Assembly: GCA_035298965.1 (NCBI GenBank)
Contig: DATGXO010000001.1
Coordinates: forward strand, 1 to 64,000
Direction: 5' to 3'
Length of the DNA stretch: 64,000 bases
Source of the DNA: CAJCBL01 sp035298965
GTDB lineage: Bacteria; Verrucomicrobiota; Verrucomicrobiia; Opitutales; Opitutaceae
A program made the position numbers and the translations under genes. Below the pieces are notes generated by a model. The model saw only the letters and a list, made by a program, of their open reading frames with translations, was not told the DNA's origin and made no database searches. Shown here in pieces: positions 8,672 to 18,411 of this stretch (positions are counted from its first letter, which is position 1; the number at the start of each line of letters is the position of its first letter).

Positions 8672-10231
8672 ATGCATATTCGCTCCTTCGCCCTCCTCGG
8701 TCTCTCCGCTCTCCTCGTTCTGCCGGGACGCGCGCAACAACCTGCGCCGGTCGCCACCGAATCCGGGCTGGTGCAGGGCGTCGCCGAACAGGATCTCACG
8801 GTCTACCGAGGCGTGCCCTTTGCCGCACCGCCTGTCGGCGACCTGCGGTGGCGTGCGCCGCAACCGCACGCGAGATGGAATGGCGTGCGCCCGGCCGCGC
8901 AATTCGCGTCCGACCCCTACCAGGGGGACGGCAAGGGCAACGTGAGTGAGGACTGCCTGTATCTGAACATCTGGGCACCGGCGACCGCCGTCACCGAGCG
9001 CCTGCCCGTGCTTGTCTGGATCTATGGCGGCGGGTTCTCGTTCGGCTCGACCTCCACCCCGGTCCACAACGGCGAACATCTCGCGCGGAAAGGCGTCGTG
9101 CTTGTCACGCTCAACTACCGTGTCGGCCCGCTCGGCTTTCTCGCGCATCCCGAGCTGACCGCCGAGTCGCCGCACCATGCGTCCGGCAACTACGGACTCC
9201 AGGATCAGATCGCCGCGCTACGGTGGGTGCAGCGTAACATCGCATCCTTCGGGGGCGATCCGGCAAAGGTCACGATCTTCGGCGAGTCCGCCGGCGCGAT
9301 CTCGGTAAGCATGCTCTGCGGTTCGCCCGAGGCGCGGGGATTGTTCCGTGGCGCCATCTCGCAGAGCGGTGGCAACTTCGGTCCGACGAGGCCGACCACT
9401 TTCCCCGGGGAAAACATGCGCGGACTAGCACTTGCCGAGCAGGCCGGCGTCGCGTTCGCAAAGAAGGCCGGCGCTGCCTCCCTCGCCGAGTTGCGCAAAC
9501 TGCCGCCCGACAAACTCCCTGGCGGGTGGGACAGCGGCACCGCCTGGCCGATCGTTGACGGTTGGGTGATCACCGATGATCAGCACAAACTCTACGAAGC
9601 GGGTCGGTACAACGACGTGGCCGTGCTCGTCGGCTACAACTCCGACGAAGGCCTCAGCTTCTCGCGAGAAAAGACCTCCGGCGAGTACATCGCGAATACG
9701 CAACGCCGCTACGGCCCGTTCGCCGAGAATCTGCTCGCCGCCTATCCCGTCGGCACCGACCGCGTGCCGAAATCCGCACGCGATCTGATGCGCGATGCGG
9801 CGTTCGGTTGGCAAACCTGGGCCTGGGCGCGGCTGCAGTCGCGCACGGGGAAGTCGAAGGTGTTTCTCTACTATTTTGATCAGCATGCCGAGCGGCCGGC
9901 CGGCTCGCCCGAGACGGATCATGGCATGCCGCACGGTGTCGATGTGCCCTACGTGTTCCAGACGCTCGACCGCAAGGACCCTCGTCTCACCGCCGGCGAT
10001 TTCGCGATCTCGGAGACGGTTGCGACCTATTGGACGAACTTCGCCAAGTTCGGCGATCCCAACGGCGCCGGCGTGCCGGCGTGGCCGCGCTTCAGCGAAG
10101 CCGCGCCGCAGGTGATGTACTTTCACGATACGGCTTCGGTCGGCCCGGTGCCTAGTGCCGCGGCGCTCGAGGTGCTCGATTCGTATTTCGCCTGGCGCCG
10201 TACCCCGGAAGGCGCCGCTTGGGCGAAGTGA
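8672..10231 (+). CDS. Secreted type-B carboxylesterase
   Basis: 519 residues from the ATG at 8672, chosen for its signal peptide (MHIRSFALLGLSALLVLPG). It is an alpha/beta-hydrolase of the carboxylesterase type B family: N-terminal YRGVPFAAPPVGDLRW, oxyanion-hole GGGF in VWIYGGGFSFG, nucleophile Ser206 in FGESAGAISV, acidic residue in GYNSDEG, and a catalytic His in DHGMPHGVDVPYVF. The length is normal for the family. Substrate specificity cannot be read. It sits 75 bp before the GH3 gene, so it may remove acyl or aryl esters from plant glycans before glycosidase action; that role is inferred. Confidence 0.93.
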   Translation: MHIRSFALLGLSALLVLPGRAQQPAPVATESGLVQGVAEQDLTVYRGVPFAAPPVGDLRWRAPQPHARWNGVRPAAQFASDPYQGDGKGNVSEDCLYLNIWAPATAVTERLPVLVWIYGGGFSFGSTSTPVHNGEHLARKGVVLVTLNYRVGPLGFLAHPELTAESPHHASGNYGLQDQIAALRWVQRNIASFGGDPAKVTIFGESAGAISVSMLCGSPEARGLFRGAISQSGGNFGPTRPTTFPGENMRGLALAEQAGVAFAKKAGAASLAELRKLPPDKLPGGWDSGTAWPIVDGWVITDDQHKLYEAGRYNDVAVLVGYNSDEGLSFSREKTSGEYIANTQRRYGPFAENLLAAYPVGTDRVPKSARDLMRDAAFGWQTWAWARLQSRTGKSKVFLYYFDQHAERPAGSPETDHGMPHGVDVPYVFQTLDRKDPRLTAGDFAISETVATYWTNFAKFGDPNGAGVPAWPRFSEAAPQVMYFHDTASVGPVPSAAALEVLDSYFAWRRTPEGAAWAK

Positions 10232-10306
10232 CTACGCCGCTTCTGCGCGAGGTCGTTCGCCCGATCCCCTATGCTCACCCCCATTTCACTCCTTCACGCT
10301 GCGTGG

Positions 10307-12994
10307 ATGCGCCGTCTGTTCCTTGCCACCGCGATCGTGGTTTCCTCGGCCGTCGGATTTGCTGCCGACGAAACCTGCACCACCTGCGGCGGCGTGGTGT
10401 CAGTGACCGGTGATTTCGCGCACCACAAGGGCGAGACGACTCCCGCGACCGCTGCGACCGGCTTCAAGGCCGAGGCGTATCGTGAGGACATCAATGGTCG
10501 ATCGTTCACCGTCACCGTCGCGAATCTCCCCGCAGGCCGCTACGCGATCGAGATCTCTGCGGTGGAGGCGACGGCCACGGCGGCGGGCGAGCACGTGTAC
10601 GAAGTTCGCGCGGGCGATGTCGTTTTCGCGAAGGACTTCGATCTCATCACGGCCGCCGGAGGGCCGCACGTCGTGGCGACGATTCGAGGCTCGGTCGAGA
10701 AAGCCGACGACGCGCTGCGCGGGCCGTTGCGGCTGGTGTTCTCTGCGAGCAAGGGCAGGGCGAAGTTCAACACGATCGCCATCCGTGACCGCTCGGGTGC
10801 GGCGGTGGTTTCGTTTGCCGCCAACGAACTCGCGAACGTCTTTTCGGCGCAATCGGTGCGTGTGCCCGAGATCAAAGAACCGGCGGTCTGGCGTGATCCC
10901 GCCAGACCGCTGCGCGCCCGGGCCGCCGACCTGATTCGCCGGATGTCGCTCGCCGAGAAAGTTGCGCAGCTCAAGAACGCCGCGCCGTCCATCCCGCGTC
11001 TTGGGCTGCCAGCCTACGATTATTGGAACGAGGCCGCGCACGGCGTCGCCAACAACCACATCGCCACGGTGTTTCCGCAGGTAATCGGAGCGGCCGCTTC
11101 GTGGAACCCCGAGCTATGCCGCCGCGAGGGACGCACCATCGGCGTCGAAGGCCGCGCGAAGTTCAACGACTACGCCAACCGCCACAACGGCGACTCGAAG
11201 TGGTGGGCCGGCCTGACCTACTGGGCGCCGAACGTGAACATCTTCCGCGATCCGCGGTGGGGCCGCGGCCAGGAGACGTACGGCGAGGACCCGTTCCTCA
11301 CCGCCGAGATGAGCATCGAGTTCGTGCGTGGTATTCAAGGTGACGATCCCGATCACATGCTTGCGATGGCCTGCGCGAAACATTTCGCCGTGCACAGCGG
11401 GCCCGAACTCGACCGCCACAAGTTCGACGCGGTCGTTCCCGAGCGCGATCTCTACGACACCTACCTCCCGCAGTTCGAGCGCCTCGTGCGCGAGGCAAAG
11501 GTCGCCGGCGTGATGAGCGCGTACAACGCCATCAACGGCGTGCCCGCGAGCGCGAGCCATTTCCTCCTCACCGAACTGCTGCGGCAGCGCTGGGGCTTCG
11601 ACGGCTATGTCGTCTCCGATTGCGATGCGATCCGCGACATCTACGGCGAGAAGATGCACCGCTACGTGAAGACGGCCGAGGAGGCTGCGGCCCTCGCTGT
11701 GAAGGCCGGCTGCAACCTTTGTTGCGGCGGTGACTACAACGCGCTCGTCCGCGCCGTGCAGCTGGGGCTCGTCACCGAGGCCGAGATCGATGAGGCGCTC
11801 CACCGCACGCTGTGGACCCGTTTTCGCCTCGGTCTTTTCGATCCCGCGGACTCGGTTGCGTTCAACAAGTACACGCTAGCCGACAACGATCTGCCTGAAC
11901 ACGGCCGCGTCGCGCTCGATCTCGCTCGTCAGTCGATCGTGCTGCTCAAGAACGACGGCGTCCTTCCGCTCGACCGGACGAAGTTAAAGCAGATCGCGGT
12001 CATCGGCCCCAACGCCGCCTCGAAGTCCATGCTCGAGGGCAACTATCACGGTTCCGCGTCACGTCCGATCTCGATTCTGGATGGCATCAAGCGTATCGCC
12101 GAACCGGAACTCAAGGTCCTGCATGCGATGGGTTCTCCGATCACCACCAAGCCCGGTAGCGCACCGTGGTCGGGGCAGGACAACACCACCGATCGCACCG
12201 TCGCCGAGCTGAAAGCCGAAGCGCTGGGCGTGGCTGCGCAGGCGGATCTCGTCATTTACGTCGGCGGCATCACTCCGGCGCAGGAAGGCGAGAGCTTCGA
12301 CCGAGAATCCATCGAGTTGCCGGCCGAGCAGACGGACCTCATCCGCGCGCTCCATGCCACCGGCAAGCCCGTCGTGTTGGTCAACTGCAGTGGGTCGGCG
12401 ATGGCTTTCCCTTGGGAGGATGAACACCTCGCGGCGCTCGTGCAGGCGTGGTACCCGGGACAGGAGGGTGGACGAGCCGTCGCGGAAGTGTTGTTCGGCA
12501 TCGTCAATCCGTCCGGCCATCTCCCGGTCACGTTCTACCGCTCGACCACCGATCTGCCGGACTTCTCCGACTACTCGATGAAGAACCGGACCTACCGGTA
12601 CTTTACCGGCAGACCGCTTTACGCCTTCGGTCACGGCTTGAGCTACACGAGCTTCGACTACAGCAACCTGCGGGTCGCCCGTGCCGGAGTGGACGCGCTT
12701 ACTGTGACGATCGAGGTGGCCAACATCGGATCGCGCGAAGGCGACGACGTCGTGCAGCTCTACGCCACGCCACCGGTTTCGTCTCGGCCGCAGGAGACCC
12801 GGGCGCTCTGTGGATTTGCCCGCGTGCACCTGAAGCCCGGCGAGAAACGCGCGGTGAGCATCACGGTACCCGCAGTCGCCCTGCGGCGCTGGGACCCCAG
12901 CAAAGGCGATTACCTCATCCCGCGCGGCGAGTGGACGATCGCCGCTGGCGCCTCCTCCGCCGATCTTCGGCAGACGACTACGGCCGAATTTTGA
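10307..12994 (+). CDS. Secreted glycoside hydrolase family 3 enzyme (beta-xylosidase/glucosidase type) with N-terminal malectin-like domain
   Basis: 895 residues from the ATG at 10307, which opens a signal peptide (MRRLFLATAIVVSSAVGFAA); an in-frame ATG at 10271 is the alternative. Residues about 25-180 resemble a malectin/carbohydrate-binding fold. The GH3 N-terminal barrel follows, with YDYWNEAAHGVANN, RDPRWGRGQETYGEDPFL, KHF..HS and the nucleophile Asp438 in DGYVVSDCDAI. Next are the GH3 C-terminal domain and a fibronectin-III-like domain (QLYATPP..RP). The WNEALHG-like and SDC motifs resemble bacterial beta-xylosidases and arabinofuranosidases more than classic cellobiases; exact specificity is uncertain. 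Confidence 0.93.
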   Translation: MRRLFLATAIVVSSAVGFAADETCTTCGGVVSVTGDFAHHKGETTPATAATGFKAEAYREDINGRSFTVTVANLPAGRYAIEISAVEATATAAGEHVYEVRAGDVVFAKDFDLITAAGGPHVVATIRGSVEKADDALRGPLRLVFSASKGRAKFNTIAIRDRSGAAVVSFAANELANVFSAQSVRVPEIKEPAVWRDPARPLRARAADLIRRMSLAEKVAQLKNAAPSIPRLGLPAYDYWNEAAHGVANNHIATVFPQVIGAAASWNPELCRREGRTIGVEGRAKFNDYANRHNGDSKWWAGLTYWAPNVNIFRDPRWGRGQETYGEDPFLTAEMSIEFVRGIQGDDPDHMLAMACAKHFAVHSGPELDRHKFDAVVPERDLYDTYLPQFERLVREAKVAGVMSAYNAINGVPASASHFLLTELLRQRWGFDGYVVSDCDAIRDIYGEKMHRYVKTAEEAAALAVKAGCNLCCGGDYNALVRAVQLGLVTEAEIDEALHRTLWTRFRLGLFDPADSVAFNKYTLADNDLPEHGRVALDLARQSIVLLKNDGVLPLDRTKLKQIAVIGPNAASKSMLEGNYHGSASRPISILDGIKRIAEPELKVLHAMGSPITTKPGSAPWSGQDNTTDRTVAELKAEALGVAAQADLVIYVGGITPAQEGESFDRESIELPAEQTDLIRALHATGKPVVLVNCSGSAMAFPWEDEHLAALVQAWYPGQEGGRAVAEVLFGIVNPSGHLPVTFYRSTTDLPDFSDYSMKNRTYRYFTGRPLYAFGHGLSYTSFDYSNLRVARAGVDALTVTIEVANIGSREGDDVVQLYATPPVSSRPQETRALCGFARVHLKPGEKRAVSITVPAVALRRWDPSKGDYLIPRGEWTIAAGASSADLRQTTTAEF

Positions 12995-13267
12995 GCCGTA
13001 CGATTCAGCCGAGCTCACGCTACCGGTTGTTCGCAGGCGCACCGAACCCGCGAGTGGGCTCTTCGCTCGGTCGGCGCACGGCGAAGGCGAGACGGACGCA
13101 AGTCGTGGCGCGATGCCCGATGGGCGGCGATTCCGCCCCAATAAGGAAGCAACACCAGCAGGGGGCGGGGCCGCCGAGTCCGCCGAGCGAACGGACGGTT
13201 CGGAGAACAGTCGCGACCTTGGGTTTCTCGGGGCCGGGGACCAGACTGTCGCGCGATCGCAGGGCAC
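12995..13267. other. Gene-free stretch between GH3 and the TonB receptor
   Basis: I see no supported gene here. Short overlapping frames on both strands are Arg/Pro-rich and lack conserved motifs. The convergent genes on either side end at 12994 (+) and 13342 (-). Confidence 0.5.
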
Positions 13268-13307
13268 AAAAAAAGGAAGTGGCGGACCGACTTACGCGGT
13301 CCGCCAC
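13268..13307 (-). terminator. Rho-independent terminator of the TonB receptor gene
   Basis: Perfect 11-bp stem: GTGGCGGACCG (13279-13289) and CGGTCCGCCAC (13297-13307) with a 7-nt loop. Read on the minus strand it is followed by TTCC and then seven T (A-run 13268-13274). It lies 35 nt after the stop of the gene at 13342. Confidence 0.9.
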
Positions 13308-13341
13308 CCCCAATGTGCTACTGACCCGGTTCGTTGCTAGG

Positions 13342-16300
13342 TCAGAACCGGAATGTATTGGTCAGCTGCCATGTCTGCGGCGGGCGGATGCGATAGCCGG
13401 CCGGAGTGCCGTCGGGCTGCGTCGTGATCGGGACGAGTTCGTTGCCGACGAAGGCATTGCGCACGTTGAGCTGGACGCTCCAGTCGATGCCTTTCCAGAT
13501 ATTGCGGCGGTAGCCGACCCAGAAGTCGAAGTTGTACTCGCCGTCACCACGATAGGGATTCGAGATGTCGTAGTAGACCTGCGTGGCGACCTCGCCGTTG
13601 ATCACCGGGTAGCCGATGATGATCGACGATTCGTAGCGCACGCCACCGCCGACATTGAAGCCCTTCAGGAGGCCTGAATTGAAATCGTAGTTCGAGATGA
13701 GGTTGAAGCGCCACCGGCGCAGCTCGGGGACGTTGGTGCCCTCCTGCAGCTTGAGCATGTGGTAGTTCGAACCGACGATCTTGTTCCACTGGTACAACGT
13801 GGTCTCGTTGCCGGGACCGCCCCACCAGATGCGGAGGTCGCCCGCCGCGGTGGTGTTGAGGGCCGTCTCGTACGCCGTGACGAACTCGGTCAGGGCCTCT
13901 CCGCCGACGTTGTTGCGCTGGGCGGAGGTCTTGGCGCCGTTGAGGGTCAACCGCCAGTTGCTGGTGATTTGGGCGTTCACCTCGAGTTCGTAACCTTTCG
14001 AGATGCTGTCCTCGGTCACCGCCATGCCGGTGGGCATTGTGGTGCTGAGGCCGGAACCCGCTCCGGTGAACGGCGTGGTCAGGTCGAGCTTCCACGCGGC
14101 GTAGAACCGCGGGTCGAGTTTCGCCTGCCAAGCGCGCCATCCGGCGACAGCGGCCGCCTCGCGGGCCTGGGCCTGTTCGAGGGTCTCGCCCGGCGCCGGA
14201 CCGTAGTTGTATTGGGTCGCGGTGGGATCGGGGTTCGGAACGGCGTCGCTGATGCGGTCGCCGGTCCAGTCGTACTGGAAGTGGTTCGCCCAGTTGCCAC
14301 CCCAAGTCTGGGAGGCGCCGATGAACCAGAGGCTTCCGGAGAGCGACTCGTTCGAAACGTTCTTCGAGGCGGTCTCGTATTTGTTCAGCTTGAGCGAGAA
14401 CCGGCCGTCCTTCGTTTCCAGAAGGATGCCCTTATCGACGGTCGTTCCGGTCGGGGGAGACAGCGGTTGATTGAAGAGGTCTACTCGCTGTGCCGACGGC
14501 TGGAAGTTCGAGGACTCGTTGTAGAACATGCTCACGTTCACGGGGCTCTTCTTCAGGAGGCGGTCGAGGCCGGGCAGGTCGTTGATGTGGGCGACGATCA
14601 TCCAGCTGTGGGAGGTCATCTGGATGCGGTTGTCGTACGCTTCCGGCAGATGGTAGTTCTCCGGCGAGAGGTTGATCACGCCGCGAGTCGCCGCATTGGC
14701 ACCATAGGTGGCCGAGGAGGTGACCGAAGCCGCCCACGACTTGGCGATGTCCTTGCGGACACCCCAGGTGCCGACGATCGCGTTGTTCAGGAAGTGCCCT
14801 TGCCAAACGAAGGCGTTGGAGGTCACGCGGGACCGGGTGAGACGCGCCGACGTTGTGTTGTGGGCACGGTTCGCCGCCGAAGCTTCAGAGTCGACCCAGT
14901 CGATCGGGTGCTGGACCCAGCCCACGTAGTTGGCCGGATTCTCCGACTGAGTGGTGATGCGGGGATGGCTTGCGGCAGTGGGATCGTTGAATGCCGGGAT
15001 GTCCGGGTAGTATTCGTTGATCCATTCCGCGGCCGGGTCCACGTAGTTGGAGCTGGTCGGATCGGTGGAACGGTTCCACGTGCTGTCGAAGGTCCACACG
15101 GCGTGTGGCAACACGACCTGGGCGGCGCGCGGGTTGGGGAGGTAGGCGCCCGAGGCGGTGGTGCGGTTGATCAGCGAGTCACCGAGATAGATCACCGTGT
15201 TCGGGACCATGTAGTTGTCGGTGATGGCGTACGGGTTGCCGGAGGTCTTCCAAGCAGCGTAGGCATCATCGGCGGTGTACCGGATCCAGGAGCGGTCTTC
15301 CTTCTTGTTCTCGTCCGCGGCGAAAAGGCCGGTGACGGTGTGCTTGCCGAGGAACTTGGTGAACCAGTTCTTACCGAGCTTCTCGAAGTCTTGCGAGGCG
15401 AAGACGGTCGCCCGTTTCACTTCCTTCTCGGACCGGAACGAGCTGTTGTTGCTCTGTCCGTTGTCCGAGAGGAAGGCGCGACCGACGTTGGGATTCGGGG
15501 TGCCGTCGGCGAACGGGTCGCCGTTGAGACCGGCCGGGGTGCCATTGCTGTAGACATTGTTGATGTCGACGTAGATGGCCTGATGTCCGCCGGAGAGCAG
15601 GCTGAGACGGCCGTTCTTGTAGAGCTCCTTGTTGTAGGCGAGCTCGAAGCCGATCTGGTCGTTGAAGAAGGTTTGGGCGAGGCTGACGTTGTACGTCCGG
15701 AAGTCCTGCCATTCCTTCTTGTTGGGACCGTCGAGCAACTGGTTGTAGAAATCGAAGATCGACGAGTCGGTGAGGGAGTTGTCCTTGTAGACGCCGAAGT
15801 TCGCGTAGGGCAGGCCGGCGTTTTTCGCGAAGTCCGCGTATTGGGCGATGCCGCCCGGACGCTGCCACGGAATGCCGCCGATGGTCTTGTCGATGGCGCC
15901 GGTCGAGCTGATGCCGCCGGTGTAGGAGCCTGGTTCGAGAATCCAGCTGTCGGTGATGCCGGGGGCATCATTGTTGAAGTAGACGAGCGGGCCGCCGTAC
16001 TGCTGGGCGAAGTTGCCGATCCAGGGATTGTAGTACGGGTTGGGCTGGCCGGCGTCCGGGCCGCCGTTGATGGCGGGACGGATCTGGCCGTGGTTCGGGC
16101 GACCGGTGTTGTCGTCGGTCAACTGAGTGGAGTTGAACGTTTCCCGATTGAGGTTGCGGTAGGTGACCGTGTTACCGGCGAGGTCCTTGCCCTGGTAGGT
16201 GCCGGTATAGAACCACGGGGTGAGCAGGTCGATCGGGGGCAGGGTGCGCGGGTTGTTGGAGCGCACACGGCCCACCTCGTAATTGCCCTTGAGGATGGTG

Positions 16301-17103
16301 CGCATGCCGGCGCGTTTGAGAAAGGCCGGCTCGAAGCGCAGCGCGCCGTAGAGGCGTTCGTCCTTCGAGAATGCCGGCTCCTGCTTGAACTGGTCGTCGT
16401 TGCGCAACGCGGCCACGCGCACGGCGAGCTGGTTCTCGATGAGCACGCGATTGAGGTCGAGCGTCTGGCGGTTCGCCCCGTAGCTTCCGATACGGAAGGT
16501 GGCCTCATTGGCGTTGGCGAACATCGCCTGCTTCGAGCGGGTGTTGATGATGCCTGCCGGGCTGCCCATGCCGAAGAGGATCGAATTCGCGCCACGCTGG
16601 AGATCGACACCATCGACGGCGTAACCGTCCCACGGGATGTCGGTCATGTAGAAGTCGCGGGTGTTGTCCGCCGCGGCGAGGCCGCGGATGCGGGTGTTGG
16701 TGTTCGGGCTGATGAACTTGCTCGACTCGTCGAGCAGTGGTCCGTCGCCGTGACCGCCGAAGTTGCCGTACGAACCGCCGACCTCGGAGCCGGTGGTGTA
16801 CTGGAGCAGGGTGCGATTGTCTGTGGCTCCGACGTCCTTGAGGAACTCGGAGGTCACGACGCTCACGGCGCTGCCGATGTCGCGTAGTTCGGTATTGAGA
16901 CGATTGCCCGCCAGGGTGGTTGAAGCGGCATAACCCGTGGCGGCCGACGCACTGACTTCGAACGGACTGAGGATAACGACATCCTCATTCGTCTTCGCGG
17001 CCTCCGTGGATCCCGGAGCCGAATCCGCCGGGGCCGTCTGGGCGACGAGCATGGGCGAAAGCATCGCGGCGGCTACCGCGACGCGGTTTTTCATCTTCAT
17101 CAT
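13342..17103 (-). CDS. TonB-dependent outer-membrane receptor
   Basis: 1253 residues, far longer than a classic siderophore receptor (~700). MMKMKNRVAVAAAMLSPMLV is a signal peptide. It is followed by the verrucomicrobial TonB-box-like segment DVVILSPFEVSASAATGY, then the plug domain (STTLAGNRLNTELRDIGSAV, RGLAAADNTRDF, GANSILFGMGSPAG) and a long beta-barrel ending in aromatic Phe (QLTNTFRF). Large receptors of this type are amplified in Opitutaceae and are thought to take up oligosaccharides or other polymers; that use is inferred from the neighbouring glycosidase, esterase and sensor pair. It is transcribed against them and has its own terminator. A hairpin lies in its leader. Confidence 0.93.
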   Translation of the reverse strand: MMKMKNRVAVAAAMLSPMLVAQTAPADSAPGSTEAAKTNEDVVILSPFEVSASAATGYAASTTLAGNRLNTELRDIGSAVSVVTSEFLKDVGATDNRTLLQYTTGSEVGGSYGNFGGHGDGPLLDESSKFISPNTNTRIRGLAAADNTRDFYMTDIPWDGYAVDGVDLQRGANSILFGMGSPAGIINTRSKQAMFANANEATFRIGSYGANRQTLDLNRVLIENQLAVRVAALRNDDQFKQEPAFSKDERLYGALRFEPAFLKRAGMRTILKGNYEVGRVRSNNPRTLPPIDLLTPWFYTGTYQGKDLAGNTVTYRNLNRETFNSTQLTDDNTGRPNHGQIRPAINGGPDAGQPNPYYNPWIGNFAQQYGGPLVYFNNDAPGITDSWILEPGSYTGGISSTGAIDKTIGGIPWQRPGGIAQYADFAKNAGLPYANFGVYKDNSLTDSSIFDFYNQLLDGPNKKEWQDFRTYNVSLAQTFFNDQIGFELAYNKELYKNGRLSLLSGGHQAIYVDINNVYSNGTPAGLNGDPFADGTPNPNVGRAFLSDNGQSNNSSFRSEKEVKRATVFASQDFEKLGKNWFTKFLGKHTVTGLFAADENKKEDRSWIRYTADDAYAAWKTSGNPYAITDNYMVPNTVIYLGDSLINRTTASGAYLPNPRAAQVVLPHAVWTFDSTWNRSTDPTSSNYVDPAAEWINEYYPDIPAFNDPTAASHPRITTQSENPANYVGWVQHPIDWVDSEASAANRAHNTTSARLTRSRVTSNAFVWQGHFLNNAIVGTWGVRKDIAKSWAASVTSSATYGANAATRGVINLSPENYHLPEAYDNRIQMTSHSWMIVAHINDLPGLDRLLKKSPVNVSMFYNESSNFQPSAQRVDLFNQPLSPPTGTTVDKGILLETKDGRFSLKLNKYETASKNVSNESLSGSLWFIGASQTWGGNWANHFQYDWTGDRISDAVPNPDPTATQYNYGPAPGETLEQAQAREAAAVAGWRAWQAKLDPRFYAAWKLDLTTPFTGAGSGLSTTMPTGMAVTEDSISKGYELEVNAQITSNWRLTLNGAKTSAQRNNVGGEALTEFVTAYETALNTTAAGDLRIWWGGPGNETTLYQWNKIVGSNYHMLKLQEGTNVPELRRWRFNLISNYDFNSGLLKGFNVGGGVRYESSIIIGYPVINGEVATQVYYDISNPYRGDGEYNFDFWVGYRRNIWKGIDWSVQLNVRNAFVGNELVPITTQPDGTPAGYRIRPPQTWQLTNTFRF

Positions 17104-17480
17104 AGCTTGTTGTTTTGGGGATTGCGCACCTCAGAAAGCCAGAGGTGCGGGGACACTACCTGTTGTTGTCCGGGGGGGACGCAGGATGCGCGTGAACACC
17201 AACGACTCGCGACGTCCGGCCGATCAAGGAATCGAATGGATGGGTGGGGGTAGTACTATCGGGTACCAGCCGCTGGACCGGCTGTTCGGCACGGCAACAA
17301 ATCTCAAGTCCGGCGGCGTCCGCGAGGATGCGAAGCACCGCTCGTCCGATGGCTCGGACGCCCATCCACAGCTTTGCCGGAGACGACAAATCCGACCCGG
17401 CTCGACACTCCGATGCGGAGGACGAGGACGGTTGTTGGGGGAACCGCGGAGGCCGCGGCCGGGCACGCCGTGGCGGCGCG
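17104..17480. other. Intergenic region upstream of the TonB receptor
   Basis: 377 bp between the receptor start and the stop of yicC. It should hold the receptor promoter on the minus strand, but no clear -35/-10 pair stands out. An 8-bp dyad at 17125-17149 (listed separately) lies in the probable leader. Small frames here lack coding features. Confidence 0.45.
17125..17149 (-). promoter_or_regulatory. Leader hairpin upstream of the TonB receptor
   Basis: CGCACCTC (17125-17132) pairs with GAGGTGCG (17142-17149), giving an 8-bp perfect stem and a 9-nt loop that ends 21 nt before the ATG at 17103. No T-run follows, so it is not an ordinary terminator. It could protect the mRNA or act as an operator dyad. 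Confidence 0.35.
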
Positions 17481-18353
17481 CTACTCGACGTTGGCGATCT
17501 GCTCGCGGATGCGCTCGAGCTCGTTCTTGGCTTCGATCACGAGCTTCGCGATTTCCAGATCGTTGGCCTTGCTTCCGGTGGTGTTCACTTCGCGGCCGAG
17601 CTCTTGGAGCAAAAACTCCGTCTTGCGGCCGATTTCGCCCTCGGAGCGGAGGAGCGAATCGAGTTGGTCGAGATGACTGCGGGCGCGGGTGATCTCTTCG
17701 GCGATGTCGCAGCGGTCGGCGAACAGCGCGATCTCCTTGAGCACGCGTTCGTCGGACAGGTCGATCGACAAGCCCGCGTCGCGGAGGCGGCGGAAGAGGT
17801 TTTCCCGGTAACCGGCGGCTACCTGCGGCGCGCGAGCGGCGATGGCGTCGAAGTGTCCCCGGATCAACGTGACGCGGGCGAGCATGTCGGCCTGGAGCGT
17901 GGCGCCTTCACGGGCGCGCATCGCGGCGAAACCGGCGAGCGCCTGGTCGACGAGCGCGAGGAGCGGCGCTTGGGCACTCTCGGCAGAGGGCAGGTCGTGG
18001 TTGTTGCGCAGACTCGCGGCGATCTGCCAAAGCAGATTGGCATCAGGCGCGAATGGGACGCCGCGTTTGGCCGCCAGAGCGGCGAGATGGTCAAGCGCGC
18101 GGCCGAGCGTGGCCTCATCGGGCAGGCCTTCCGCGCGACCCTCGGGCGCGCGGACGGAGATCGAGACGGACACGCGACCCCGTGTCGCCACGGAACGGAC
18201 GCGGTCGCCAACGGCGGTCTCGAGCTCGCGCCACTCGTCGGGGAGGCTGACAGCGATCTCGATCCCGCGTCGGTTGACGGAGGAAACCTGGACGGAAAGT
18301 TCGTGGCCGGCGAAGGGAGCCGCGGCCCGGCCGAAGCCGGTCATGCTTTTCAT
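17481..18353 (-). CDS. yicC: YicC/YloC-family endoribonuclease
   Basis: 290 residues from the ATG at 18353, giving the characteristic start MKSMTGFGRA. The N-terminal YicC domain includes SVNRRGIEIAVSLP, and the C-terminal DUF1732 region contains DRCDIAEEITRARSHLDQL and GREVNTTGSKANDLEIAKLV, ending in ELERIREQIANVE. YicC proteins are RNases involved in sRNA turnover in E. coli. Length is standard. The left arm of the inverted repeat bounding the four-helix-bundle unit lies 27 bp upstream of its start. Confidence 0.93.
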   Translation of the reverse strand: MKSMTGFGRAAAPFAGHELSVQVSSVNRRGIEIAVSLPDEWRELETAVGDRVRSVATRGRVSVSISVRAPEGRAEGLPDEATLGRALDHLAALAAKRGVPFAPDANLLWQIAASLRNNHDLPSAESAQAPLLALVDQALAGFAAMRAREGATLQADMLARVTLIRGHFDAIAARAPQVAAGYRENLFRRLRDAGLSIDLSDERVLKEIALFADRCDIAEEITRARSHLDQLDSLLRSEGEIGRKTEFLLQELGREVNTTGSKANDLEIAKLVIEAKNELERIREQIANVE

Positions 18354-18380
18354 GTGGGAAATCTCAAAGGTCCAAACCGC

Positions 18381-18392
18381 CAAACGCCAAAG
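18381..18392. repeat. Left arm of 12-bp inverted repeat
   Basis: CAAACGCCAAAG, the exact reverse complement of 18789-18800. Together the arms bound a ~400-bp unit carrying a four-helix-bundle gene between yicC and trpB. Flanking bases (CCAAACCGC) continue a looser similarity to the right arm. Confidence 0.7.
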
Positions 18393-18411
18393 AAATCGGA
18401 GCGAATGCAGC

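Noticed and set aside
13759..16887. Very long open frame (over 1000 codons) on the + strand
   Set aside because: It is antisense to the TonB receptor; GC-rich third positions keep this frame open. The minus-strand protein has clear family motifs and the + frame has none.
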